From: Rhodothermales bacterium
GTDB lineage: Bacteria; Bacteroidota; Rhodothermia; Rhodothermales; Bin80
NCBI GenBank assembly: GCA_951812585.1
Contig: OX638318.1
Location: 834,819-898,818 of the forward strand
Length of the DNA stretch: 64,000 nucleotides
Direction of reading: 5' to 3'
The translations under genes and the position numbers were made by a program. This document shows, one piece after another, positions 1 to 8,971 of the stretch. The notes under the pieces were generated by a model. That model had not been told where the DNA came from. It made no database searches and saw nothing but the letters and a program-made list of their open reading frames with translations. Numbering within the stretch: position 1 is the stretch's first letter; every line of letters starts with the position of its first letter.

Positions 1-12
1 CCGCGATAGTCG

Positions 13-1353
13 ATGTCCGCCATCCTAGATATTATCACGGCAAAACGCGACGGCAAGAAACTTACGCAGCATCAAATCGCCGCATTCGTAGATGGCTGTA
101 CGCGCGGCACCATTCCTGACTACCAGGCGAGTGCATTCCTGATGGCTGCCTTCTGCCGCGGAATGGACGCAGATGAGACCGTGGCGCTGACACGCAGCAT
201 GCTGAAGTCAAGCGCAACCTTCGACTTGTCCGACATTGATGGGCCGAAGGTCGACAAGCACTCTACAGGCGGCGTTGGAGACAAGATTTCACTGATACTG
301 ACCCCGCTGGTCGCTTGTTGTGGACTTAAGATCCCGATGATCTCGGGCCGGGGCCTTGGCATAACCGGTGGGACCAAGGACAAGATGGATTCCATCCCGG
401 GCGTGCGCACAGACCTGTCCATTGCGGAGCTGCGCGCGCAGCTTTCCGATGTAGGTGTAGCGATCATCGGGCAAACAAGTGCCATAGCCCCGGCAGACAA
501 GCTGCTGTACGCACTGCGGGATGTGACAGCCACGGTCGACTTCATTCCGTTCATCAGCGCCTCCATCATGAGCAAGAAGCTCGCCGAAGGCCTGGATGGG
601 TTAGTGTTGGATGTCAAGTGCGGGCGCGGCGCATTCATGAATACGGAGCCGGAGGCACGGCGACTCGCAGAGTCTCTGGTCACGATCGGGTTGGACTATG
701 GGGTGCACACCTCCGCATTGCTCACCCGTATGGATCAGCCCCTAGGGCGCGCCATTGGAAACTGGATAGAAGTTGAGGCAGCCATCCGTTTCTTTGAAGG
801 TGATTACGAGCCGGATGTCGCCGAAGTGACGTTCGCGCTGGCGGGCGAAATGCTTCATTTAGGCGGCCTTGTGGATTCTGCAGAGGCAGGACGGGCCATG
901 GCAAGAGACACGATGAAGCACGCGCGGGTTGCAGACAGGTTTGCGGCAATGGTGGCCGCACAGGGCGGCAATCCCAAGGATGTGTTGCTGCCTGGAATCC
1001 GGCCGATCAGCGCTGCGCCGCACCTGGTGCGCGCCCCGGCGAACGCCGGCGGTTACGTCAATGATATGGATGCGGGCATGCTGGGCAGCATAGCGACGCA
1101 ATTAGGCGTGGGCCGCGCAGTCAAGGAGGACCCCATAGACCCGGACGCCGGTATCATGCTGCGCAAGAAGACGGGCGATGTGATAACACCCGGAGCGGTG
1201 CTTGCGCACTTCTATACCAAAAAGATCAGCCAGATCCAGGAGTTCCGCGATGACATCCTGGAGGCATACCAGTTCTCACCGAACCCGCCTGCCCAAAAGT
1301 CCGCAGTTATGGACAGGCTCACTGCCGACGGGTGGCAAGGATGGCCGTCTTGA
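13..1353 (+). CDS. deoA: Thymidine/pyrimidine-nucleoside phosphorylase
   Basis: Cleaves thymidine (or uridine) with phosphate to the free base and (deoxy)ribose-1-phosphate in cytosolic nucleoside salvage. The 446-residue protein has the family length. The hallmark KHSTGGVGDK lies at residues 82-91, followed by the GRGLGITGGTKDKM phosphate/substrate loop, an MSKK segment and a C-terminal glycine-rich domain ending in an FYTKK region. The ATG at 13 starts the recognisable MSAILDIITAKRDGK amino terminus, so the gene appears complete. The sequence does not separate thymidine phosphorylase from the broader pyrimidine-nucleoside enzyme. Nothing upstream is visible. The PspA gene follows after 97 bases with its own good ribosome site, so it is probably a separate unit. 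Confidence 0.93.
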   Translation: MSAILDIITAKRDGKKLTQHQIAAFVDGCTRGTIPDYQASAFLMAAFCRGMDADETVALTRSMLKSSATFDLSDIDGPKVDKHSTGGVGDKISLILTPLVACCGLKIPMISGRGLGITGGTKDKMDSIPGVRTDLSIAELRAQLSDVGVAIIGQTSAIAPADKLLYALRDVTATVDFIPFISASIMSKKLAEGLDGLVLDVKCGRGAFMNTEPEARRLAESLVTIGLDYGVHTSALLTRMDQPLGRAIGNWIEVEAAIRFFEGDYEPDVAEVTFALAGEMLHLGGLVDSAEAGRAMARDTMKHARVADRFAAMVAAQGGNPKDVLLPGIRPISAAPHLVRAPANAGGYVNDMDAGMLGSIATQLGVGRAVKEDPIDPDAGIMLRKKTGDVITPGAVLAHFYTKKISQIQEFRDDILEAYQFSPNPPAQKSAVMDRLTADGWQGWPS

Positions 1354-1450
1354 TTCCACACGCGCACGTGCATCTTTGCACGCTGAAATTCCGTCTTATC
1401 GTTCAAGTGCGTATATTTTGCGTTCATGCTAAACTGTTGAGGTAGGTCTT

Positions 1451-2233
1451 ATGTCCATCTGGGCACGATTCAAGCGACTGGTTCGCTCGGTTTTCGGCGG
1501 CGCAATCTCCGCGATGGAAAACCCGCGGTTGATCCTGGAGCAGAACATTCGGGAGCTCAACGATCAGGTCCCGAAGATGAACGAAACGATTGCGCAGGTC
1601 AAATCGGCTGTCATCCGCTACGAAAAGGCGCTGAGGCGGGTACAAAGCATGGAGGCAGGCTTGACGTCCAAGATCAAGGCCGCCATTCGTGGGGGTCGGC
1701 AGGACCTGGCACGGGAGTACGCCATGCGATTGGAGCGGGCACGCACCGAGGTAACGGAAACCTCGACGCAGCTAGGGCAGGCCAAAGCGGCCTATGAGAA
1801 AGCGTTGCAGGTCAAGGATGTGTTCATGCGTGACCGCAAGCGCAAAATCGAGGAGGCCAAGCACGCGTTGCGCGCGCATGAGCGTGCCAAGGTGCAAGCG
1901 GAGGTTGCCGGTGTGTTGGAGCAGTTTGAGGTGGCTGGTGTAGACCAGACCCACGGAGAGATGATCTCCCGGATTGACGAGGAGACTGCCCGTAATGAGG
2001 CCCGCATGGAAGTCGCCCTGGATTCCGTTGATGTGGAGGATTTGAAGCTGGAGCAGGAAGCGGAATCGTTTCACGCTGATGAGATTGTGCGCCAGATTGA
2101 ACTGGAAATGCAGCAGGAGGCTGGCGGCAGCAAGCAACCGGAACAGGAGCCGCCCGCGCGTGCTGCGGGGGACAAGACCATGGGACTTGGTGACGCGGGA
2201 GACAGTCGCCCGCCCTTGAAACGTGTTCGATAA
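1451..2233 (+). CDS. pspA: PspA/IM30 family membrane-stress protein
   Basis: Peripheral membrane coiled-coil protein of the PspA/Vipp1 (ESCRT-III-like) family, which polymerises on damaged inner membrane. It has 260 residues. The amino-terminal amphipathic helix (SIWARFKRLVRSVFGGAISA) is followed by the typical ENPRLILEQNIRELNDQVPK segment and long heptad-rich helices up to about residue 160. Beyond the usual PspA end there is a tail with THGEMISRIDEETARNEARM at 167-186. The ATG at 1451 sits 9 bases behind a GAGG ribosome site. The next gene encodes a protein repeating this tail, and a membrane coiled-coil gene follows, so the three probably form one envelope-stress operon. No PspF-type regulator or sigma-54 site was seen. 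Confidence 0.88.
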   Translation: MSIWARFKRLVRSVFGGAISAMENPRLILEQNIRELNDQVPKMNETIAQVKSAVIRYEKALRRVQSMEAGLTSKIKAAIRGGRQDLAREYAMRLERARTEVTETSTQLGQAKAAYEKALQVKDVFMRDRKRKIEEAKHALRAHERAKVQAEVAGVLEQFEVAGVDQTHGEMISRIDEETARNEARMEVALDSVDVEDLKLEQEAESFHADEIVRQIELEMQQEAGGSKQPEQEPPARAAGDKTMGLGDAGDSRPPLKRVR

Positions 2234-2281
2234 CTTCCTTTCACGCGTCCGATTGCTGCACGGAGTTCATACGAGCCCACG

Positions 2282-2698
2282 ATGATGACGCCTGAGGAAC
2301 GCCAACGGTTCAAGGAGGAAGAGAAGGCCCACCTGCGCAAGCTCAAGGCGCTCCGCGCTGCGGCGCGCCGCCGACGGAGCAGTGCCGTCGTGACGGAACG
2401 CCTGGCGGATATGGCGGAAGGCATGCGGCATACCCTCGATACGCACGGCGAATTCATGGACAAGCTGGACCGCGAAACCGCAAGCCATGAGGCGCGTGTT
2501 GAAATTGCGCTGGAAGGGCAGCCGACGGTCCCGGATAGTGTGTCAGAGCAGCAGCGTGCCGACGCGCTGGTGACGCAGCTGCGTACCGAGCTGGAGTCCA
2601 CAAGCGCGGTGTCGGATACTTCGAATGCGGCGACGGAAACCGAACATGCGCCCACGCCAAAGACCATTGGACGCATGCCCGGCGACTTGACAGACTGA
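2282..2698 (+). CDS. Small coiled-coil protein sharing the PspA tail
   Basis: Unassigned 138-residue, highly charged protein without signal peptide or membrane segment. Residues 54-79 (starting THGEFMDKLDRETASHEARV) align without gaps to residues 167-192 of the PspA encoded just upstream, with about 14 of 26 identical positions. The rest of PspA is not represented. This suggests a duplicated PspA C-terminal module, perhaps a co-polymer, adaptor or regulator of PspA assembly; that role is inference. The amino terminus (residues 5-35) is a run of Lys/Arg/Glu typical of a helix binding membrane or nucleic acid. It begins 48 bases after pspA and ends 33 bases before the next gene, consistent with cotranscription. 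ATG codons at 2282 and 2285 are both possible starts. Confidence 0.7.
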   Translation: MMTPEERQRFKEEEKAHLRKLKALRAAARRRRSSAVVTERLADMAEGMRHTLDTHGEFMDKLDRETASHEARVEIALEGQPTVPDSVSEQQRADALVTQLRTELESTSAVSDTSNAATETEHAPTPKTIGRMPGDLTD

Positions 2699-2731
2699 CC
2701 CGCACCTGCAGAAGACTGAGGCAGTAACTGA

Positions 2732-3613
2732 ATGAAACGAAAGGAAATCAATTACCGCAAAGCGGCATTCCAACACCCGTGGAACTTGTCGTTCCTTGCC
2801 GTGGCAATGGCATCAGCACTGGTGTTCAGCGTCGTGTTGCCCCCGAGTGCGAGCACTGCGGTATTCAACAGCATTCTTGTGCTCGCCGCGGGCACCGAAT
2901 TGCTGGTGCTGGGCATTCTGCCTAATAACAAGCGCTTCCAGAACATCATCAAAGCTCGCTGGGCCAAGGAGCGGGCGAAGCCACCCTCTTCGCGCGAGCT
3001 TTTCGAGGAGCTAGGGCGTGACAACCAGCGACGCTACATCAGGCTGCGTGAACTGCAGAAAAAGATTGAAGCCAACTATCGGAAGTTCAGCTACGCTTCG
3101 CAGGGCCTGCTTGACAGCCACATCAAGAAGATCGGCGGATTGCTGGAGTCTTGTCTTACCATGATGCATCAGCAGGAACGCCTGCGGCTGTACGCATCTG
3201 CAGTTCGGGAACAGGAAGTCTTAGACGACATGGTGCAGCTGCAGCAGGACATGGAAGAGATAACTGGGCCGGTGCAGCGCGTCAAGATGCGCCGTTTCAA
3301 GGTGCTGGAGCACCGGCTGGCGCGATTCAAGAAGAGCCAGAGTATCCTGGAGCTTTTGACGGAACAGATTGAAACGCTAGAGGATGTGGTAGACTATGTC
3401 CATGAACAGTCCATGACCTTGCAGAATCCTGAGCAGATCTCCTTTCAGCTTGATGTGCTCATGACGGACATCCAGGAGACGGAATCCAGCCTTGGGCCGA
3501 TTGAATCGGCGTTCGGCGACGCCGATTTCGCTGGCTTCGGCGAGCTTGACCTTCTGGGGCTGGACGCTGCCCCCACGCAAACGGATGCAGCACCGCGGCA
3601 GCGGACCCGATAG
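2732..3613 (+). CDS. Membrane-anchored coiled-coil protein of the PspA cluster
   Basis: No family recognised. The 293-residue protein has two hydrophobic segments near the amino terminus (about residues 19-38 and 44-63), separated by only a few residues, so it is probably a hairpin-anchored inner-membrane protein. It is followed by about 180 residues of charged helix/coiled coil (for example 95-125 and 150-235) and an acidic, low-complexity carboxyl tail. It follows pspA and its tail paralogue on the same strand with 33 bases spacing, so it may be the membrane partner through which PspA is recruited. This is inferred from position and architecture only; it lacks recognisable PspB or PspC signatures. 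Confidence 0.7.
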   Translation: MKRKEINYRKAAFQHPWNLSFLAVAMASALVFSVVLPPSASTAVFNSILVLAAGTELLVLGILPNNKRFQNIIKARWAKERAKPPSSRELFEELGRDNQRRYIRLRELQKKIEANYRKFSYASQGLLDSHIKKIGGLLESCLTMMHQQERLRLYASAVREQEVLDDMVQLQQDMEEITGPVQRVKMRRFKVLEHRLARFKKSQSILELLTEQIETLEDVVDYVHEQSMTLQNPEQISFQLDVLMTDIQETESSLGPIESAFGDADFAGFGELDLLGLDAAPTQTDAAPRQRTR

Positions 3614-3932
3614 TCCGGGATCTGCAGTAAGTTCGCTTGCACCGACACACGCGCTGATTACCACGCAAGGCCTTCCGCCCGCCGCCACATTGCCTGCGGA
3701 TCTGCTCAATGGAATGCCCGCGTTCTACTCGAGGACAACGCCAGTTATTTGACGATCGGGGCGGCACGGCGCTGCCTGCAGCACGATGGAGCACGCACAC
3801 TTCGCTATGCCCTGAAATGAGTCGCGAGGCCAGATTCTCACCGGGCCTTCACGCCCCGGTGAGATATGCCTGGGACCTGGCCGCGCAGCGCGCATGAGGC
3901 CACCCACCTATGGGCCGTAAGCCTGCAGTCGT
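3614..3932. other. Intergenic stretch without a supported gene
   Basis: The 319 bases between the coiled-coil gene and the CNNM gene contain only short ORFs without recognisable protein features. The one structured element is the hairpin at 3836-3864. The stretch probably holds the end of the PspA operon and the promoter of the next gene. Confidence 0.5.
3836..3864 (+). other. Perfect 10-bp hairpin upstream of the CNNM gene
   Basis: TCTCACCGGG (3836-3845) and CCCGGTGAGA (3855-3864) are exact reverse complements around a 9-base loop. There is no following T run, so it is not a classical intrinsic terminator. It lies 69 bases before the CNNM start and could act in the leader or as an operator. 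Confidence 0.5.
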
Positions 3933-5228
3933 ATGTCGACCCTAGCAATCGTCGTTGGCGCACTGGTGTTGAGCGCGTTCTTTTCCGGCTCGGAGATCGC
4001 TCTCGTATCTGCCAACCGGCTGCGCGTGGCCGCCAGGGCAAAGCGACGCGGCCTCGTAGGTTCGCTGGTGCAATCGCTCTTCAAGGAGCCTGCGCGTTTT
4101 CTTACCACTACGCTGGTAGGCAACAACATCGCGCTAGTCGTGTATTCCACGCTGATGGCGCTGCTCCTGGCGGAACCCGTGCATCGCTTCCTAGCCAACA
4201 CTCTGGGAATCACCGCAGCCGTGCTGGAGGTAGCCGCGCTTGCCACCCAGTCGGCCATAGCCGGCTTTTTGGTGCTGTTGCTCGGAGAAATCCTCCCCAA
4301 AGCCATTGCTAGGCCGGCCGCAACGCATGCAGTGTTTGCCGTGGCCGTGCCACTGAGGGTGGCCTATCATGTGTTGAAGCCACTGGTTATGCTGACTATG
4401 TGGACCGCGCGACTGATCCTCCGGATGGCTCCGGCGGGCCAGGCTTCCAGCACACTGTTTCCTCGGCGTCAGTTTGAGCTGCTCATAGAAGAGGGTCCTT
4501 TAGACCTGAACGAAGAAGAATCGGACCTCCTCAGCAATGTGCTGGAGCTGCGCAGCAAGCGCGTAAAGGAGTCCATGACGCCCCGAACCGATATCATAGC
4601 GGTGGATGAATCCACCTCCATTGAAGCGCTGCGCGCACGGTGCATCGAGTTTGGCTACTCCAAGATTCCGGTATATCGGGAAAACATCGACACCATCGTG
4701 GGCGTTGCTTTTGCGCATGACCTGTTTAGGGCGCCGGCATCTCTGAAGGAGATCATTCGGCCCGCAAAGTTTGTGCCTGAGGCCAAGCCCTCCAAGGAAT
4801 TGTTTGAGGAGTTCCGGGCCACCAATTCCTCCATTGGCATCGTTATCGACGAGTATGGCGGCACCGCGGGCCTGATTACGCGAGAAGACCTGCTTGAAGA
4901 GCTCTTTGGAGATATCCAGGATGAGTTTGATTCTGAAGACAAGGCCATGCGCAGAGTAGATGCGACCACGGTACTAGCCAGCGGCCGCGCGGAGATAGAC
5001 GAGCTCAACGAGGAGTTCGATCTCAATTTGCCGACGGGCACCTACGAAACCATCGCCGGATACTTATTGGAACGGCTTGGTACCATCCCGAAGCCCGATC
5101 CCCAGAAGGCAATCAAGCTGGGAGATTATCAGTTTTTTGTTCATCAGGCCTCCTCGCACCGGATTGACCTGATTCGCATCACATGGCCCAGCGACAGGCC
5201 AGGCGCCACGGACACACGCCCGCGATAG
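3933..5228 (+). CDS. CNNM/CBS-pair/CorC-HlyC membrane protein
   Basis: Inner-membrane protein of the CorC/HlyC (CNNM) family, associated with divalent cation (Mg2+ or Co2+) efflux or homeostasis. It has 431 residues in the standard order: an amino-terminal DUF21/CNNM membrane domain with about four hydrophobic segments (roughly 1-160), a CBS pair (about 200-325, starting near MTPRTDIIAVDE and containing IGIVIDEYGGTAGLIT), then the CorC_HlyC C-terminal domain (about 340-420). The ATG at 3933 gives a natural hydrophobic start, MSTLAIVVGALVLSAFFSGS. The GSEIALVSANR motif is typical. It stands alone and is convergent with floA. The exact transported ion cannot be read from sequence. Confidence 0.9.
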   Translation: MSTLAIVVGALVLSAFFSGSEIALVSANRLRVAARAKRRGLVGSLVQSLFKEPARFLTTTLVGNNIALVVYSTLMALLLAEPVHRFLANTLGITAAVLEVAALATQSAIAGFLVLLLGEILPKAIARPAATHAVFAVAVPLRVAYHVLKPLVMLTMWTARLILRMAPAGQASSTLFPRRQFELLIEEGPLDLNEEESDLLSNVLELRSKRVKESMTPRTDIIAVDESTSIEALRARCIEFGYSKIPVYRENIDTIVGVAFAHDLFRAPASLKEIIRPAKFVPEAKPSKELFEEFRATNSSIGIVIDEYGGTAGLITREDLLEELFGDIQDEFDSEDKAMRRVDATTVLASGRAEIDELNEEFDLNLPTGTYETIAGYLLERLGTIPKPDPQKAIKLGDYQFFVHQASSHRIDLIRITWPSDRPGATDTRPR

Positions 5229-5265
5229 TACCACGGGAAAGCACGCGGGGGCACACACGGGCGCC

Positions 5266-5374
5266 GCCACACAGGGGCCGCGCGCAGGGTGCCAGAGGGC
5301 ACGTCGCAGAATCGAGGTCCCCTACGGTCCGGCGCCACACAGGGATCGCACGCAGAGCACTCAGAGGGTGGCCG
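5266..5374. repeat. Two imperfect direct repeats, 68-bp period
   Basis: A unit of about 35 bases starting gccacacaggg occurs at 5266 and again at 5334, continuing with related cgc.cgcag and agaggg blocks. It sits in the GC-rich gap between the convergent CNNM and floA genes. Its function is unknown. Confidence 0.5.
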
Positions 5375-5392
5375 GCAAGAGCGCGCCGCGAC

Positions 5393-6382
5393 CTAGAGGT
5401 CGGACTTTTCCTCCCCGCTGTCGCCAATAGTATGGCGCATCTGGGTATCCGCTTCGATGTTGCGGATGTTGTAGTAGTCCATGACGCCCAGCTTACCATT
5501 ACGGAATGCATCGGCCATTGCCGCAGGGATCATGGCTTCTGCTTCAACGACACGCGCCCGCTGCTCCTGCACCATCGCGACCATCTCCTGCTCACGCGCT
5601 ACAGCCGCCGCACGGCGCTCTTCGGCCTTGGCCCGCGCCACCTGCAGATCAGCCTCTGCCTGATCGGTTTGAAGCTTGGCCCCGATGTTTTCTCCAACAT
5701 CAACATCGGCGATGTCGATGGAAAGAATCTCAAACGCGGTGCCAGAATCCAGCCCCTTGGCCAGCACGGTCTTGGAAATGATGTCCGGATTCTCCAGAAC
5801 GTCGGCATGCGTCTCGCTCGAGCCGATGGTGGACACAATACCCTCTCCGACGCGTGCGATGATGGTCTCCTCTCCTGCACCACCGACAAGCCGCTCAATG
5901 TTCGCGCGCACCGTCACGCGCGCTACGGCCCGCAGTTGAATGCCGTCCTTGGCGATGGCCGAAATCGGCGGTGTTTCAATAACCTTTGGATTGACCGATA
6001 CCTGCACCGCCTCAAATACGTCGCGACCTGCCAGATCAATGGCGGTGGCGCGCTCGAAAGGCAAGTCGATATCCGCTTTGTCCGCTGAAATTAGCGCATT
6101 CACCACCTGCTGCACATTGCCACCGGCCAGGTAGTGCGCTTCAAGCTTGGGAGTATCCGCTGGAATGCCCGCCTTGTGCGCCGTGATAAGCGGCTTGACG
6201 ATACGATCAGGCGGCACGCGCCGTAGACGCATGCCCACAAGATCACGCAAGAGCTTGAGTCGCACACCGGAGAATCGTGCGGTGATCCAGAGCCGTACCG
6301 GCACAAAGTACAAGAGCATCATCAGGCCGATTACGACCACGATGATGATGAACACGCTGCCGAGTCCTAGTAATTCTGTCAT
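5393..6382 (-). CDS. floA: Flotillin-like protein FloA
   Basis: SPFH-type scaffold of functional membrane microdomains (FloA/UPF0365 family). The 329-residue protein opens with a single hydrophobic anchor (about 4-29, [20 protein letters not shown]). It continues with the conserved [21 protein letters not shown] segment, a PHB/SPFH domain (about 60-220) and an Ala/Glu-rich coiled coil (about 230-290, containing [20 protein letters not shown]). The length matches FloA of other bacteria. It begins 13 bases after the moaC stop on the same strand, so the pair is likely cotranscribed, although moaC is functionally unrelated. Confidence 0.92.
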   Translation of the reverse strand: MTELLGLGSVFIIIVVVIGLMMLLYFVPVRLWITARFSGVRLKLLRDLVGMRLRRVPPDRIVKPLITAHKAGIPADTPKLEAHYLAGGNVQQVVNALISADKADIDLPFERATAIDLAGRDVFEAVQVSVNPKVIETPPISAIAKDGIQLRAVARVTVRANIERLVGGAGEETIIARVGEGIVSTIGSSETHADVLENPDIISKTVLAKGLDSGTAFEILSIDIADVDVGENIGAKLQTDQAEADLQVARAKAEERRAAAVAREQEMVAMVQEQRARVVEAEAMIPAAMADAFRNGKLGVMDYYNIRNIEADTQMRHTIGDSGEEKSDL

Positions 6383-6395
6383 GCTTACAGAGGGT

Positions 6396-6893
6396 CTATA
6401 TTGTCATATGGATGGACTGCCTGTGATAGGCCTCGCTCTGGCCACCCCTTTTGGATACAAGGTGAATCCCTTCAATTCGAATCGCCTTCGACACCGCCTT
6501 GCACATGTCGTAGATGGTCAGAGCGGCTACCGTGACTGCAGTCAGGGCTTCCATCTCTACACCTGTAGGCCCCGTGGCAGAAGCCTCTCCCGAGATTACA
6601 ACCGCCCGCCCCGCTTCATCCAGCTCAAAATCTACCGCAACGGCAGACAGCGGCACGGAATGACACAGTGGAATGAGTGTGGACACATGCTTAGCCCCCA
6701 TGATGCCGGCCAGGCGCGCCGCAGCCAGCGCGTCCCCCTTCTTCAGCCCCTGCGCCCGCAATGCACCGAAGGCCTCCGCACCCAAAACGACACGGGCGGC
6801 AGCCTTCGCAACTCGAGGCGTGCTGCGCTTGGAAGAGACATCTACCATTTGTACATCACCATCCGCGGTAAAGTGGGAAAGCGCAGTTGCCAT
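6396..6893 (-). CDS. moaC: Cyclic pyranopterin monophosphate synthase MoaC
   Basis: Converts the MoaA product to cyclic pyranopterin monophosphate in molybdenum cofactor synthesis. The 165-residue length is standard. Visible signatures are MVDVSSK near the start, [17 protein letters not shown] (52-68), the LCHSVPL loop (76-82, catalytic His region) and [20 protein letters not shown] (111-130) with the conserved Asp and the Lys that follow. No other moa gene is in the window. The XdhC-family gene at 10.6 kb is the only other molybdoenzyme-related gene. Transcription runs from a divergent region containing two dyads shared with the acyl-CoA ligase, then into floA. Confidence 0.95.
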   Translation of the reverse strand: MATALSHFTADGDVQMVDVSSKRSTPRVAKAAARVVLGAEAFGALRAQGLKKGDALAAARLAGIMGAKHVSTLIPLCHSVPLSAVAVDFELDEAGRAVVISGEASATGPTGVEMEALTAVTVAALTIYDMCKAVSKAIRIEGIHLVSKRGGQSEAYHRQSIHMTI

Positions 6894-6930
6894 CTCGAAT
6901 GCCTCGCATCATTCAAGCCCTGTGAACGCC

Positions 6931-6954
6931 GCCTGGCAACTTAGGTTGCCAGGC
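6931..6954. promoter_or_regulatory. 10-bp inverted repeat between moaC and acyl-CoA ligase
   Basis: GCCTGGCAAC and GTTGCCAGGC are exact reverse complements around a TTAG loop. It lies 37 bases upstream of the moaC start in a divergent intergenic region. It could be an operator or a leader hairpin of the moaC transcript. Confidence 0.5.
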
Positions 6955-6971
6955 AAGTCAGCGCGCGTCGC

Positions 6972-6985
6972 AGTGGAACGCGTTC
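6972..6985. promoter_or_regulatory. 14-bp perfect palindrome TGGAACGCGTTCCA
   Basis: A perfectly self-complementary 14-mer, 87 bases before the acyl-CoA ligase ATG and 78 bases before the moaC ATG. It resembles an operator for a dimeric repressor, and a TetR-type fatty-acid regulator would fit the ligase. No regulator gene is adjacent, so this is inference. Confidence 0.5.
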
Positions 6986-7072
6986 CAGCGGTAATGTACC
7001 TTTAGTGCGTGGAGATGCCACCGCGCACTTTGGCGGCCACAGCTTTTGCTCACCATCCACGATGAAAGCGAT

Positions 7073-8803
7073 ATGCCTGACTATCCCACAATTCCTGCTA
7101 TTGTCGCGCATGGCTTGGACAAGAACCAGGACATTGCGTGTTCCACGAAGCGTGGCGGAGAATGGATCGCCACTTCGGCCGCGGCATTCCAGAAGCAGAC
7201 CAGCGACTTTGCCCGCGGCCTGTATGCACTAGGAATACGCAAGGGCGACCGCATAGCGCTGCATGCCGAAAACAGCACCGAATGGTTGATTGTGGATCAG
7301 GCCGCGCTGAGCCTCGGGGCGGTGACCGTGCCGATTTACACCACGCAGCCCGGGGACCAGATCCGTTACATTGTGGACAATGCGGGTGCACGCCTGTATA
7401 TCGTATCGACTCAAGCACTGTTTGATGCATGCCCGCCAGACTTGAAAACAGTGCCATCCCTGGAGTATGTCATCGGAATCTTCGGCCCGTTCGGAGACCT
7501 TTCATACGCCGATGTCCTTGCACGCGGCCAGGGTGCGCTTGACTTCGTGCCGCCCGAGGTAACAAGCGACGACCTCGCAACACTCGTGTACACCTCCGGC
7601 ACCACCGGTGTGCCTAAGGGCGTCATGCTGTCGCACGGCAACATTACCTCCAACATGCTCGCTGTCGCAGAGTGTTTGCCGTTTACGCCGCCAATCACGG
7701 CGCTTTCGTATCTGCCGCTGTCTCACTGCTTCGAGCGCATAGCCAGCATCGCGTACCTGTACCTTGGCTGCCCAATCTACTTTGTGGAAGACTTTCTGGA
7801 GATCAAAGATGATATCCAGACGGTGCGTCCGCACCACATGACGACCGTGCCACGCCTGCTTGAAAAGGTGCATGCGGGACTGAATCAGCTTGCAAAGTCC
7901 ACCAAGGGCCTGAAGGGCGCGCTCCTGCGCTGGGCTATGCGGCTGGCCGAAGCCTATGATGTGGAAGCAGGCAAAGGACCTGCCGGACACGGACTGGCCG
8001 AGAAGCTGGTCTACAAGAAGATCCGCGAGAATTTTGGCGGCAACCTGCGCTATTTCACGTCCGGCGGTGCTGCCCTTTCGCCGGCTATCCAGGCGTTCTT
8101 CAATGGACTGGGCATCATGTGCGGCCAAGGCTACGGACTTACCGAAACGTCACCGGTCATCACATGTTATACGCGAGACAACATCAGACCGCGCTCTGTA
8201 GGAACCTGTATCCGGGATGTGGAGGTCAAAATTGCCGACGACGGGGAAATTCTGGCACGAGGCCCCAACATCATGCAAGGCTACTACAAGATGCCAGAGA
8301 AGACCGCGGCGGTTATCACAAAAGATGGCTGGTTTCACACAGGCGACATCGGCCACCTGGACTCGGATGGCCACCTCTACATCACCGACCGCAAGAAGCA
8401 GCTGTTCAAGCTGTCTACCGGCAAGTACATCGCGCCGACACCCATTGAAATCAGCTTATGCAACAGCCCGCTAATTGAGCAGGCTGTCGTCTTGGGGCCT
8501 GGACGCAGGTACTGTTCGGCGCTGATCACTGTGGATGCTGCAGCGCTGGCCAAGGAAACGGGTCCGGCCGATTCGGATTCGATTCATCCCAAGGTCATAG
8601 CACGGATTCAAGCTATTGTGGACGGCGTCAATGAAAGCCTGCCGCCTTGGGAGCAGGTTAAGAAATTCTGCATCCTCGAAGCTCCGTTCAGCATTGAGGC
8701 GGGCGAGCTTACGCCTACCATGAAGGTGAAGCGCACCGTAGTGCAAGAGAAGTACCACGAGCAAATAGAGAGGCTGTACGCCGCGCCCCAGAAGGCATCT
8801 TAA
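7073..8803 (+). CDS. Long-chain acyl-CoA synthetase (AMP-forming)
   Basis: Activates fatty acids to acyl-CoA through an acyl-adenylate; a cytosolic or membrane-peripheral ANL-superfamily enzyme of the FAA1/long-chain group. The P-loop-like YTSGTTGVPKGVMLSHGN motif, the GYGLTETSPV motif and the WFHTGDIGHLD and TDRKKQLFKLSTGKYI hinge motifs are all present. The ATG at 7073 gives a 576-residue protein. A TTG nine codons upstream (7046) is also open but less convincing, whereas GAAAG lies a suitable distance before 7073. The gene is divergent from moaC and followed by pckA after 168 bases. Together with the thiolase at 54 kb it points to fatty-acid turnover. Substrate chain length cannot be read from the sequence. 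Confidence 0.9.
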   Translation: MPDYPTIPAIVAHGLDKNQDIACSTKRGGEWIATSAAAFQKQTSDFARGLYALGIRKGDRIALHAENSTEWLIVDQAALSLGAVTVPIYTTQPGDQIRYIVDNAGARLYIVSTQALFDACPPDLKTVPSLEYVIGIFGPFGDLSYADVLARGQGALDFVPPEVTSDDLATLVYTSGTTGVPKGVMLSHGNITSNMLAVAECLPFTPPITALSYLPLSHCFERIASIAYLYLGCPIYFVEDFLEIKDDIQTVRPHHMTTVPRLLEKVHAGLNQLAKSTKGLKGALLRWAMRLAEAYDVEAGKGPAGHGLAEKLVYKKIRENFGGNLRYFTSGGAALSPAIQAFFNGLGIMCGQGYGLTETSPVITCYTRDNIRPRSVGTCIRDVEVKIADDGEILARGPNIMQGYYKMPEKTAAVITKDGWFHTGDIGHLDSDGHLYITDRKKQLFKLSTGKYIAPTPIEISLCNSPLIEQAVVLGPGRRYCSALITVDAAALAKETGPADSDSIHPKVIARIQAIVDGVNESLPPWEQVKKFCILEAPFSIEAGELTPTMKVKRTVVQEKYHEQIERLYAAPQKAS

Positions 8804-8971
8804 TGCGCATGGCCTGCGTGATGCATTGCATCTTGCGGCACGCTGCACCCGCTGTACAGGTATGGCGGATTTTTTGTCAAGCCTGCACCCACTGGTCATC
8901 GGCGCGTTTATCCGACTTGCGTTTACCCAACTTAGGTCTTCTCCTCACCACTTCTTTAGACTTCGACGATC

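Noticed and set aside
8867-8872. T6 run considered as an intrinsic terminator after the acyl-CoA ligase
   Set aside because: The preceding bases form only a 4-bp stem with a large loop.
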